A stretch of 64,000 nucleotides of DNA from Cryptomeria japonica (Eukaryota > Streptophyta > Pinopsida > Cupressales > Cupressaceae), in contig NC_081413.1 of assembly GCF_030272615.1 (NCBI RefSeq), positions 157,175,849 through 157,239,848 of the forward strand. Direction: 5' to 3'. Below the pieces are notes generated by a model. That model saw nothing but the letters and a program-made list of their open reading frames with translations. It did not search any database and was not told where the DNA came from. The position numbers and the translations under genes are program-made. Positions 36,933 through 47,820 of this stretch are shown here, piece by piece. Position 1 is the stretch's first letter; every line of letters begins with the position of its first letter.

Positions 36933-38408
36933 TCACTCAATAGGTGTGTAACTGAGTTCATAGCCCACTAGTGTGCGAGAGATATAGTAAACAACACACT
37001 CTTTTCCTTCTGCATTATGTTGTGCCAGTAGTACACCCAACGCTGTACTTGTTGCTGAGATATAAAGTAACAACGGTCTACTTGGATCTGGTGGCATCAA
37101 CAATGGTGGATTCATGAGATAGTCTTTAAGTGTCTGAAATGCTTGTTGGCATCTGTCATCCCACTGAAAGCGGATGTTCTTGTGTAGCAGGTGTGTGAAT
37201 GGGTGACACTTATCAGCCAATTGTGCAATGAATCTGCGGATGGATTGAAGCCGTCCTTGTAGTGTCCTTAGCTGACTGATATTCCTTGGTGGTGGCATGT
37301 CCATGATTGCCTTAACCTTTGCTGGGTCAACCTCAATACCTTTGCTTGAGACAATGTATCCTAGGAGCTTCCCGGAGGTCACTCCAAAGACACATTTCTT
37401 TGGGTTGAGCCGAACATGGTATTGTTCCAGTCTATCAAAGATTTTATCTAAGATGTGAAGATGTCCTTCTCTAGTGAGTGATTTTGCAAGTAAATCATCC
37501 ACATAATCTTCCATTATAGTATGCATCATGTCATGGAAGATGGTGGTCATTGCTCTTTGATAGGTCGCTCCTGCATTCTTTAGACCAAAAGGCATTACAT
37601 TCCAGCAGTATGTGCCCCATGGACATGTGAAGGCTGTCTTATGTTGGTCCTCTGGTGCGATCTTTATTTGATTGTATCCTGAAAAGCCATCCATGAGTGA
37701 AAGCATGGCATGTCCTGCTGTCAAATCTACTATGATGTCAATATTTGGTAGGGGGAAGTCATCCTTAGGACAGGCCTTATTTAGATCTCTGAAGTCTGTA
37801 CAAATACGGATGCCCCCTTTTGGTTTGCCGACAGGAACAATGTTGGAGATCCATTCTGCATAATCAATTGGTCTGATGAAACCAACATCGAGGAGTTTCT
37901 TGAGTTCTATTTTTACTAGCACTGCAATCTGGGGATGCATCTTACGAAGCTTCTGCTTGACAGGTTTGGCTCCTTTTGCTACTGTGAGATGATGCATGAC
38001 TAAATCAAGATCAAGCCCAGGCATGTCTGCATATGACCATGCAAAGTTGATCTGGCGCTGCTGGAAGAACTTGATAAATTGAGGCTGTTCCTCTGGAGTG
38101 AGAAGAGATGCCAGATGTATGATATGAGGATTTTCAGGAGTCCCCACATTGTATTCATTGGTTTCCTTGATGAGAATCGTTGATCGTTCCTGTTGTGTAC
38201 TATCAAGGAGAATGTCAAACCCTTCATCCTTAGGCACCTTAGAGAGGTTTTCACTGTTGGATATGCTCTTTGTTTTTACTTTTGTCTGATCAAACAGTGC
38301 CACAATGTGGTTTTCACTGGAAGATCCATGTTTTATTGTTATATTTTTTGCAGCTGAAAGGTTTGGCATCCGCTCCGAAGTATGCTGTGCTATTAAGTTG
38401 AATGGCAA
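36933..38408 (-). pseudogene. pol: Element I reverse transcriptase and native RNase H
   Basis: 491 residues open from 38408. Reverse transcriptase motifs are in order: DYAEWISNIVPVGKPKGG, ICTDFRDLN, MPFGLKNAGATYQR and the catalytic YVDD at about 37495-37506. The following gypsy RNase H begins LLYISATSTALG, where the first catalytic Asp is expected but Ser is present. It ends in a TGA at 36933 just after YTPIE. The frame continues beyond the stop (ACLAVILAATKLRHYLL), so this is one more nonsense mutation. Confidence 0.92.
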
Positions 38409-41025
38409 ATCCAGCTTTGTGATCCCCGCTTGGTAGATTATCCCTTAATTCCAAAAAGTCAATGATAGCCTCATCATTTTGGAAGAGGTCAAGACATGGG
38501 GGATTTGGTTGGTTCCATTCGATGAGTTCAGGGTGGATAATGGGCATTACTTCATCGATTAGATTAAGTGCGGGTGATGTATCAGTGAGGGTTAAGACAG
38601 TGTGGTGAAGTTCGTTGATGGTACTCTCCCTGTCAGAATCAGGCGTAGGATGAGACGTAGGGTCTATGGAAGATGTTTCCAGCTCAGGTACCCAAGTGGT
38701 CTTTATCTGTGCTTCTCCATAAATAGGAATGTCTTTGCGTGGCAGAGGTGGTGATGTGTCTTCCTCATCTAAAGTGTTAAGCTGTACATAATCAAATTCC
38801 CACTCATGTGAGTCGGTCTCTGAATTACTTTCCAGCATCCGATTGCTATACCATACTGGGATGTCGCTGGGGTTAAATACTGCAGGTGTGATTGGTTTAT
38901 GTACTTTTGAGGTGATTGGTGCTGCAGGAACCGTGATGGGATTTAAAGGTTTGGTTACTGGAAGTATCGGCAGTGTTGATTTAGTGGCTTATGTTGGAAT
39001 GGCTGGTGCCATAGATGCTGTTGCGGGTTCTGATACAGTTGTTGCTACTAATGGTACTATGGATGTAATGGCTGTTGCGAATGGGATTACTGGTTTGATT
39101 GGTGGGATGATTGGTATTGTAGATGGTGGAGTTGTGAGCCTCGATGGGGCAGTGGGGATAGTGCTCGATGGTGCTTTGATTATGAAAGGTGTCCTCTTTG
39201 CAGTAGGTGGGCAAGATGGTTTTCCTTTGAATCTGAGTTTAGGAAGGATCTTTTTTTCAAAGCCAAGGCCTGTATTACCTTTGGGCTTGAATTCTGGTAG
39301 CAGAGGTTCATGTCGTCCTTGTTTGCAGTATCCCAAAGCACTCTGACCATCATATCCCATTCTTTGCATAATGAGAAGGCCTTTGCCATACTGATCCGTA
39401 GGAAGTGTAACTCGCGGTATGTCAGTGGTGATGGGATCTTTATAGATCCATTCCGCCAGGTCCTCATCTTGTGTTTCTTCCTCTTGACTCTTTCCAAGAA
39501 TGAAAGGTGTCAAAGCACATGCTGGTATGTTTAGTGGTTGCTAGAGTAACTGCTGTGGTTTACCTTGAGTTCTAGGAGAAGTGGGCATTTGTCCCACACA
39601 AAAGAGTTGACTCAAGTTGTATTCCCCAGGACCTTCCTCTGCGATCTTCATCTTAAGCTTTTCTTGCTTCGGTATAGTGGTGTTTGAACTGGCAAGAGAG
39701 GTGGGATTTATATATGATGTGGAGGAAATGGCTTCTCTATTATTAGGAACGGTAATCTCTGGTTGATGGTTGATATTATGGCAAAATGCAAAGGGATTTG
39801 CATCGCTCAGGATTGTGATCTCTACACCGTTATGTGGGAACTTGATACATTGATGGTAGGTAGATGGAATAGCTTGCATGGCATGTATCCAAGGTCTCCC
39901 TAATAATAGATTATATGGCAGAGGAAGGTCCAGAACCTGACAGATGATGTGCTTTACCACAGGGCCCACTCAGATTGGTAGTACCACAGCTCCTTTGGAT
40001 GAACGCTCTGCATCATCATAGGCCTTGATGGTGATCTTCTTGCGAGGATCCACTAATTCTATTGCATATCCCAATGCTGTGACCAACTGTAGTGTACAAA
40101 TGTTTAGGCCGGCTCCATTATCTATCAAGACTCGCTTGATCCGATGCTGGTTGATAAATCCTTCGATGTGGAGTGAGGCATTATGCGGTTGTTGGAAAGA
40201 AGAGTTTTCACTTTCAGAAAAAGTGAGACAAGGTGATGACTTTAGATTTCCAACCATGGCTTGAAACTGGTCTGTATTAAGGTTTGCAGGGACTGACGCC
40301 TCTTGGAGTGCTTGATCCAAGATTGTTTTATGAGATGGCGATAGGCGCAATAGTTCTAAAATAGATATGAGCGCAGGCGTTTTATCTAATTGTTCCACAA
40401 GGTTGTACTGCTTTGGGATGGAGGTGGTGCCCTATGGAGCTGCCTTGATGGTGACTTTGCCGCGACGTGTAACAACATTGCAATTTGAGGTGGGATTTTT
40501 GAAGGTTATAGTTGCAATTTGTTCACTGGCATCATACAGGTGATTTACAGTGTAGTTATACGCAGCCTGCGTATAATCAATGGTATCGGTGCCTCGCCGG
40601 GAAGTGGAAGGACCCCTTTGATCTTGTGATGGAAGTGGATTCTTGAACATCAGATGATCATTATTTGTTGTTTTTGGGTCATGTCCTTCAATCTCAATTT
40701 CTCCTCGATCAATAAGATCTTGAATGAGATCTTTCAATCGGTGACAATTACTTGTCTTGTGTCCTCTTCCTTGATGGAACTCACAGTGTTCAGTATCTCT
40801 CCACCATGCTGGTTTGACTTGAGGTTCGTAGTTTGATAGCTTAGGTAGAGTGATCAAATTCTGAGAAATGAGTTGTCGCATCACTGTTTCAATGGGTTCC
40901 CCTAAGGGAGTGTATGTGCGTTTTTGTTTTTGTGGACGAGGTCTTGGTTCATCCTGAGATGTGATGCGACCTTGGTTAGGAGGACCATTTGTGTTAGTCT
41001 GAGGTGGAGGATTTTGTCCTGCAAA
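38314..41025 (-). pseudogene. Element I zinc knuckle, protease and G-patch region
   Basis: Same frame as gag, with stops at 40432, 39970, 39541 and 38989 before the terminal stop at 38314. A knuckle at about 40740-40785 reads CEFHQGRGHKTSNC (C-x2-H-x4-H-x4-C, the variant seen in Tat-type elements). The protease at about 40090-40140 has active site LIDNGAG, where other elements have D-S/T-G. Its C-terminal strand is LLLGRPWIH at 39900. A G-patch at about 39250-39385 carries MGYDGQSALGY and GNTGLGF. A long proline/threonine-rich segment follows. The frame then shifts relative to reverse transcriptase near 38400. Confidence 0.85.
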
Positions 41026-42171
41026 TCACACCACAGGTTGTGCATTTTGGATAGTTCGAGCATCCACAACCCCATCATTGACGATATTTTTATTCTTGTT
41101 CCAGAAGTTTGGTTTATCACTATTGAAGCGCGGGCGAGGACCATCTTTTGATTCATTAAAGATTTTGATGAGTCCTTTCTTGATGAGTGCCCTTTCACAT
41201 TTTATACCTTTGGTGATCATATCGTTAAAGGAGTCTGTGTCTTTGACATCCAGGTGAAATTCCATTTCTTCGTTTAAGTTGGAAATGAAAATTTCCACTA
41301 GTTCTCGTTCAGGTAACTGAAGAGAACGTCTGCTAGACATTTGTCGCCATCGTTGCAGGAATACTGAGAATAGTTCACCTGGTTTTTGTTTGGTATTGCA
41401 CAGATCAGCCATGGTGATGTCGCGTTCAATGTTATAAGAGTAATGAGATAGGAACTTCTGGATGAGTTCCTCAAATGTTCTAATGCCACCTGGTAGTCGG
41501 GAAAACCATGATGTGGTTGTTCCTCCCAAGCTTTGGGGAAAAAGGTGCATTAGGTATGTGTCCTCATAAGCCACTTCAAGACAAGCGGAATGAAATTCTC
41601 TGACATGATCATGGGGATCCCCCTTTCCTCTATATTTTTCAAATTTGGGTGTTTCAAACCCGCATGGAAAGGGTGGCATATAAAGATTCCTATCAAACGG
41701 ATAGGGACAGATGTCGTTAAGTGAGAATTGATTGGTCTTAACACCACTATGAAGTTGTTGGGCGAGATTCTCGACTTGTTGCCGCAACATCTCCATTTCA
41801 TTTGGAGGAGGAGGTGGTGGGTTACCTCGAGGAATATTATATCTGATGTGATTTCTACCTCTTTCCTCCTCATGGCGACTTTGTCTTTCTGATGCTTGTC
41901 TTAATTGGGCAAGATCAAAGTCGGAGGGGAGTTTGGCTCCTTCTTGAGCAAGTTTAAAGAAGTGAGCATCCGCATTGCTCCTGAGTATTTCATCAAACAA
42001 TCTGTTAAAATGAGGGTTATGCTGAACCCTTTCGATTGTTGAAGGAGTGGGAGTACTTGGGTTTTCATCATTTATATTTCCTCCAAGTGCTTCTTGAAAT
42101 TCATTGAGGTTGTCCTCTTCTTCCTCAATTTCTATTTCTCGTTGCCTTGATCGCGAGCGGGTTTGAGCCAT
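41026..42171 (-). pseudogene. gag: Element I gag
   Basis: Minus-strand frame from ATG 42171 (MAQTRSRSRQREIEIEEEED) to a TGA at 41026. Charged N-terminal region, proline-rich linker, then a Retrotrans_gag capsid domain at about residues 165-320 (FEKYRGKGDPHDHVREFHS, WFSRLPGGIRTFEEL, FLQRWRQMS). Translation resumes in the same frame beyond the TGA (FAGQNPP...), so the stop looks like a mutation inside a longer gag-pro frame. Tat elements normally place gag and pol in one or two frames. Confidence 0.9.
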
Positions 42172-44850
42172 TTTGTTTGTAAATTTGTTTGAAGTTGATT
42201 GAAGATGATGATGAGTTTGTTGATGAAAGATTGATGATTAGTGGATTGTATGGTATGTAGATCTCTAACACCCTAAAGGTAGATGTAACCAGAATTCCTT
42301 CTTTGAATTTGCTTGTTTGTTTTGATGATTTTGGATGTGATAAGGTGTAGAGAAATCTGAGATGTGTTACAGATTTTGACTACCTAGCAATGAGAGGATT
42401 CACTCATGAACTAGTTTTAACCTGCGTAGATGTGTCTCTTAGGATGAGCTTATCCTAGATGTAGAAACAATCTAAAAGTGATGTGATGTGTTTGATTTCA
42501 AACAATATCTAAAAAGGAATCGTGGGACAAGAACCTCTTAATGTTTTGAGAGTTGGGATGGATTGATGATGGAATGATAATGTATGAGTAAGATGATGGA
42601 GGTTTTGTTTTCAACTTCAATAAAAACTTTGTGTTATAAATGGAACAAACTCTACCTCTTCCCTTTCAGGCATTTGTGGCACTTCTCGAGCTGTGTTGTA
42701 GGTGATACAGATGTTTGGGAAGAAGTTGGGATTAATCTTTCCTCCTTGATTTTTGTGATAGCTCAGAGCTCTATATTGCATAAAAGCTCTGCGGTTCAAT
42801 GATTCTGAATCAAATTCGTTTGTTTTACCTTGAAGGTATAGATGCATGCGATGTAGAAAGACTCTATGTGAGACAAAGATTTGTCTATTGAGATAGAAGA
42901 ATTTCCTCCTTTTGATTAAAGCCTTTGAGCTTAGTGGTCTCCTTTTCAAGGTGATATTCTGATGACACTTCTTCTTTCGCAAGATGTGAAGAATGGTCAT
43001 AAATTTTGACTCTTTGTTTGTTTGCACTTTGTTTTTGGTATTTTTTTTTTTTTTTTTTTTTGAGAAATGTTGGATGGATACTTTGTTTTTGGGATTTTGA
43101 TTTTTTGATTTTTCTTTGACAAGAAAACAAAGCAAGCACACAAACACAAGAATGTTGCCTCAAAGGCACAAATGAGTATGGGTCTAGATCAACCCAATCC
43201 TTGGACTTGTTTTTGACCCTTCCTTTAGATTTATTTTAAGGTGTAGTTCCAAAGCCTGAAGTCGGCTCAATTTTCTCTAGGTCTATAAAACGAACACACT
43301 TCAAACACTTTTTATCCCTAAGGTCAAATGGCCAGTTGTGATAAATTTAGCCCACATCTTGATATTTCTTCGACTTTGGTACTACATACCTTATGAATCC
43401 CGCCGTGGTAGGTAAGGATGTGATATACTAAGTCTTGCACGAGCATAACAAATAGATGATCCCTATGATGGGGGAGTCACCACTTTTATCAAGCCACAAG
43501 TGACTTTTCAAAAAGCTATGTTTCTACTCAAGGAAATATGTATGGTGAGTATCTTGGGAGCAAAACCTTCTATGCTCTTGCACTAAATTATATCGCAAAT
43601 ATCCTCAATCAATAGAACGGGTGGGCTACTACTTAAAGGTGTTTAGTCATGTTCGATGGCTTTGGACATAAGTTCATTCTGCAGTGACTCACTTAAGAGC
43701 CTTGTAACTGGTGGTGGGGCCCATTTGTCCTTTCGGCCAGTTACACTGTAGGAACAGCTATACCCAAGGCTACAGCTTTCGCTCTCACCTAATTTCTATA
43801 GCGGCTCGAAGGATTTACCGCTCGAGGTCGTTCCCAAGAGTATCGATCCCTTGGCAGGCCTCTCTTAAAAAAATAAAATTTTGAGTGTTACTAACACTTT
43901 TCTCTTGCACCTAGGACCACGAGAGCCAAGGGAGAGGATAGTGTGTGTTAGAGGTAGGACCACTCGACTGACTTTTGTGCACAAGCGTGCCAAACACGAA
44001 ATTCACTTGTTCTTTTTAATCCAACATTTGCAAAGATGATCTAACTATTTGGAGATGTTGCTCCAACAGTCATGGTGTTCATTTTAACTTCAAAGGCAAT
44101 GTGTTCTGTAATCTAGAATTTGGAAATCCTGGTCAACTTAATGAAAAACACGTTTGCATGAAGGAAAATTTGTTTGCCAAAGATCAAGACAAGTGGATTG
44201 TTCTTTTTACTGCACCAAAAATTCAAGTGTGGATTGTAAATTTTAGGTCCCAATTGATGCAATGAAATCAAATTTTGTGTTTGTTAATTTTAAGCACCAA
44301 AGAAAATGAGGCCTAACTAGAAAACAATGAAAAACTATTTTTTTTGTGTTTTTAAGTTCTTTTTAAGCACTAAATGAAAATTTTTGTGATTTTTGTTGTG
44401 TTGTTAACCTGCACAAAGAAAAACAAGTCAATAAAAACCAATGCTCAAGGGGGGGCTTCCACAAGCCTAAGTTTTGATTTTTTTGGTTACAAAGTGAATT
44501 TGGGCGACACTCTGTCGCAATAGCGCTATTCTGTATTTTTTTTAGAAGCGCTAATTTACATAATAGCGCTAGTCTACGTGAGCAGAAGCGCTAATTCGCA
44601 CCGTAGTGCTGAAAGAAGGGAAAAATCCGAGAAGACAAAAGCGCTGGAAGTGTGTCAATAGCGCTGAAATGGTGACAATAGCGCTGGAATGTTGTCAATA
44701 GCGCTGAAATCTTTTCAATAGTGCTATCTTAGGGTCAATAGCGCTAAAAGAAATTTTTGCAAAAGCGCTAAAACGCGTTCAATAGCGCCGAAGCGCGACC
44801 TGTGTGGCAATTTCAGCAAGCAAAATGTTAATTTTTTTAAACAAAAAAAT
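42172..44850 (-). other. Leader (5' untranslated region) of element I
   Basis: 2.7 kb between the primer site and the gag ATG. Apart from the AGCGCT array it holds a run of 18 T at about 43040-43058 (A-run in the transcript) and an open frame at 43147-42617 whose lysine-rich start is produced by that run. I do not regard that frame as a gene. Confidence 0.7.
44522..44789 (-). repeat. AGCGCT palindrome array in the leader of element I
   Basis: Ten exact copies of the self-complementary hexamer AGCGCT and three one-base variants occur in 268 bp. From 44640 the spacing is exactly 20 bases (44640, 44660, 44680, 44700, 44720 variant, 44740), then 44764 and 44784 (variant). The unit is roughly CAATAGCGCTGAAAT plus five bases. 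Before that (44522, 44547, 44565, 44587, 44605 variant) spacing is 18-25. The array lies about 60-330 bases downstream of the primer site in the transcript. Confidence 0.9.
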
Positions 44851-44890
44851 GATCAGAAGGTTGCGTGTTCGATTCACGTCGGGTTCACCA
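44851..44890 (-). other. Extended primer-binding site of element I (tRNA-Arg-like)
   Basis: The plus strand here reads like the 3' half of a tRNA, ending ...CGGGTTCACCA. It contains a 5-bp T stem (GCGTG/CACGT, one G-U pair), a 7-nt T loop TTCGATT, a seven-base acceptor strand CGGGTTC, a discriminator A and CCA. The last 18 bases are the canonical primer complement. The similarity goes on through the variable loop (AGGTT) to an anticodon-stem-like ATCAGA. From memory the closest type is a plant tRNA-Arg. It lies two bases from the LTR. Confidence 0.85.
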
Positions 44891-44892
44891 AA

Positions 44893-46336
44893 TGATGCCC
44901 TCCTAAATGGCACAAAATTAGTCTATGATCAAATAACACAAAAACACACAAAACATTAGTGTTAATCAATCTAAAACTAAACTATGAAGGCATACCAAAA
45001 GAGACACAAAAGACATGCTAATTTATCTAATAAACAAAACACAGATTATGAGGCATCTCCAACTGCCTCTTAGCATGGCTTTAGCTTCTTCTCCCTTGTT
45101 CCTCTCCTCTCCAAGTTCCAAAATAGTGTAGCTCTCAGCAGCTTTTTGCACTATGGATGCTTATGGAGGATTGAGATTTAATATTAAGCTTCAAATATGA
45201 AATGAAAAGCTAAATACTATGCTATTGATGCTAAAATGATTGATTTTACCAAAAAGACAAGATTTTAGTTATGCTATGCTAAATGCTCTCTAAAAATGTC
45301 TATAGCCTAAATGCATACAAGTTTTCAGGATCTGGATTATGAAGGAATGGGCTCTATTTATAGGAAAAATGGAGCAATGGATGGCCAGGATTGAAGGGTT
45401 TAATCAAGGGTCAAGCTTGAAAGTTGGGGATCCATGTGCACAATTGGCACCAATGAAATGATGACAAATGTCCACATAGGGTTGGGTTGAAAGAAGAGGT
45501 TGGAGGCATTAAAGGCCCGAGAAGACCTCATGTTTATCTAAAGGCTTAGGGTCAAGTCTAAATTAAGATTACCCATTGAATTAAGAGTTAATCCAAGGAT
45601 AAACCTTTGTGCAAATGATTAAGAGATAATCATGGTCAAAGCATTAAAGGCTTGATGAGACCCTTGGGTTGAGTAGAGGTTGAGTCAAAACAAATGTTTT
45701 AACCATGTGGGAGGGTTGAATTAACCATTAATGGTTATTGGAGACTTTGGGGATTAAGTGGTTGAAAGTTGGAAGCCTTTAATGGTTTTCAAAGACTTTG
45801 AGGAATTAAGTGGTTGAAGGTTGAAAGCCTTTAATGGTTATCAAAGACTTTTAGGCTTTGAGAAGTGACTCCATTTTGCTTAGGAATGTGACAATATTTA
45901 GGGGATGGATTAGGCTAATTAGGAAGGGGTTAGAAGAATCTAGAAGGTGTTTAGATTTTGCAAGTGGATTTGGTGGGTGAGGAAAATAGGATTTTATTTA
46001 AAATAAAAATTCATTTATTTCAAAATGTGTGCAAGTTGCATTTGTAGGAAAAAGCAAGTGGGGGGGGATAATGATTTAAATAAATGTTTTATTTAATTTA
46101 TTTAAAAGAGGAATAGGGGGATTTAATTAAATAAATAGATTTTATTTATTTAATTGATTGTGAATTTGATTTAATGAATTAATTAAAATAAATTGAATAA
46201 TTTATTTAATTAATAGAAGAATGTTTGGGGATGAATTAATTAAATATTAATTTAATTAACTGATGGCTAGTGGATTTTTAATCAAATAAATACGAAATAT
46301 TCATTTAATTAAAATGGACAAATTTATGTGACTACA
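44893..46336 (-). repeat. 5' LTR of element I (1444 bp)
   Basis: Upstream LTR in the transcribed direction. Reads TGATGCCC...GTGACTACA on the plus strand and is followed by GATAG, the duplicated target. Confidence 0.95.
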
Positions 46337-46341
46337 GATAG

Positions 46342-47377
46342 CATAAAAAGCATGCCGAAAATGCTAAATTTTAAGTTTCTTGAAATGAAACTGGATAGAT
46401 ACCATAGAACCTTTGGTCATGATTTAGTTGACAACACCAAGAAAAAGGTCAATGGTTTGTTAATGCTACTAAGTAATGAAAAGATCGGCCTCAACAAAAA
46501 GTTGTTCCTAACCTCAATGCTATGCTGAGAATGGGGGACCCCCAATTTGGTTAGGATGATATAAAAGATAGAGATACGCCTACAGAAGGAGCTCAAGAAC
46601 AACAAGATGTGAATTTTGTGGCTCCAGTAGTCATGGAAGAATGACCAACATCCAGTATGCTATTTTTGTTTTTTGTAATCATGCCTCCAATTTTGTATCA
46701 TGAACAAAACAGGGGATTAATGATATGTTAAATGCTTCTCTTATTCATGAAAGGGTTATGTTTGTGGGGGATGAAGGAGGTGTTTAATAGGAGCAGTTGC
46801 ATGAGAATGCTATTCAACTAGATTCTATGGAAGAATAGCAATTGTCTCCTACGGTCCCTCGACTCCAATTTTGATGTGGTATATGCTCTTGCATCATCAG
46901 ATACAATAAGCAGATTTTGTGTGGAATTTTTGTATTAACAACTACGTGGTTTTTGGACATAATCCACAATTCATCCCACTTCAGTCATGCCTAGCTGGCC
47001 TCCTCTTCGACTCATTTTTCTTTCATGATTATGTTTGTCATCTCCTTGTAAGTTTTGGTCAACGACATTGGGGTTTTTGGCTTCCAAAAGGCAAACATTT
47101 CATTTGAATTTATCCCATCTTTGTATGGTCATATTCCGTTTTGTACTTTGCACATATATAAGCTTAATATAGTTTGTAATTAGGAATTGTAATTGATATT
47201 TTCTTATCAAATCTCAAATTGGAATCATAAAATTTGTCAAAATTTAGAGCTATAACCAGAGGTTTTCTTGTTAGGTCTTTCCTCATGGTATGCTCTTTGA
47301 ACCAACTTTTGTAACCTTATATCTTATATTAATTTATTAGTGGCTTACCACATTTGCCAAAAAAAGAAGAAGTTATA
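46342..47377 (+). other. 3' tail of LINE H after the gypsy insertion
   Basis: Begins with the continuation of the interrupted open frame (to 46528). From there it is low in coding signal, with scattered stops, and ends TTTGCCAAAAAAAGAAGAAG before the repeat that matches 28621-28654. Confidence 0.7.
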
Positions 47378-47411
47378 TTTAAACTAATTATAGAGAGATT
47401 ATACATAATAA

Positions 47412-47820
47412 AGTTATATTTTATAGTAAAGAATATAATGGGTCATCTAGACCCTGATATCTTGCCAAATATTTTTTTTAATTGCTACTTCATTCTTCAT
47501 AAAATTTAGCAACCATGAAAGGACTAAACCATGTAAAACTATTTTTACTTGAAAATGGAAGAAAATTAATGTAAAAATGCACGGGTGTTTCTAGGGATAT
47601 GAATTACATGTTTAAACTTTATAAATTGTTAGTTAAAAACATATTTTTGGATTAAATATTTTTTCTTTTCTTAAAATTTAAATTTTTTTTTTTTTTTTCA
47701 TAGTATACAACATGTTTATGTTTTATTATATTTAAATTTTTTTAAAATAAACATATATGTAAAAACAACTAAAATTGATGAATGCAAATTGTACAACATA
47801 GAAGAATGTAAATTGTACAA
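47412..47820. other. AT-rich spacer
   Basis: Strongly AT-rich, with a poly-T run near 47680-47697 and no gene. It leads into the telomere-like array. GAAGAATGTAAATTGTACAA is partly repeated near 47800. Confidence 0.6.

Larger units (their letters stand above)
31073..46336 (-). mobile_element. Ty3/gypsy element I, Tat lineage, 15.3 kb, full length
   Basis: Two 1444-bp LTRs (31073-32516 and 44893-46336) with target duplication GATAG at 31068-31072 and 46337-46341. The primer site (44851-44890), polypurine tract (32517-32529) and coding frames all place transcription on the minus strand. Order: 2.7-kb leader, gag, CHHC knuckle, protease, G-patch, reverse transcriptase, degenerate RNase H, second RNase H, integrase, 2.4-kb 3' untranslated region. 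The second RNase H and lack of a chromodomain indicate the Tat lineage. Five LTR differences in 1444 positions mark it as the youngest insertion here. Confidence 0.93.
30906..46528 (+). pseudogene. Open frame in the LINE H tail, interrupted by gypsy element I
   Basis: An open frame begins at 30906 (MEIIVERVAHDVYLP) and reaches the GATAG target at 31068-31072. After the gypsy element it resumes at 46342 in the same frame and continues to a stop at 46526, about 117 codons in all. No domain is recognised. Its location, 0.9 kb after the RNase H stop, parallels the tail coding sequence of LINE C, although I see no clear similarity between the two. Confidence 0.4.
28655..47377 (+). mobile_element. 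LINE H (L1-type with RNase H), 5'-truncated, split by gypsy element I
   Basis: Bracketed by a 34-bp direct repeat with two mismatches at 28621-28654 and 47378-47411 (TTTAAA.TAATTATAGAGA...), which I read as its target-site duplication. Without the nested gypsy element and its duplicated 5-bp target the LINE is about 3.45 kb. It has a 5' truncation inside ORF2, zinc-finger and RNase H segments, a roughly 2-kb tail after the RNase H stop, and a 3' end TTTGCCAAAAAAAG typical of plant L1 copies. Confidence 0.8.

Noticed and set aside
38300-38420. Programmed frameshift between protease region and reverse transcriptase of element I
   Set aside because: Overlap of the two frames is suggestive, but no slippery heptamer was identified and the element carries several other mutations, so a simple indel is as likely.
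38843-39346. 167-codon plus-strand frame rich in Gly, Val and Ala
   Set aside because: It lies opposite the proline/threonine-rich linker and G-patch of the element I polyprotein. It is a mirror of that composition.
42617-43147. 176-codon minus-strand frame in the leader of element I
   Set aside because: Lysine-rich start comes from an 18-base homopolymer. No domain is recognised, and it precedes gag in a long untranslated leader.
44851-44890. Possible tRNA gene
   Set aside because: Only the 3' half is present, with CCA encoded and no 5' half. Its place beside the LTR shows that it is a primer-binding site.
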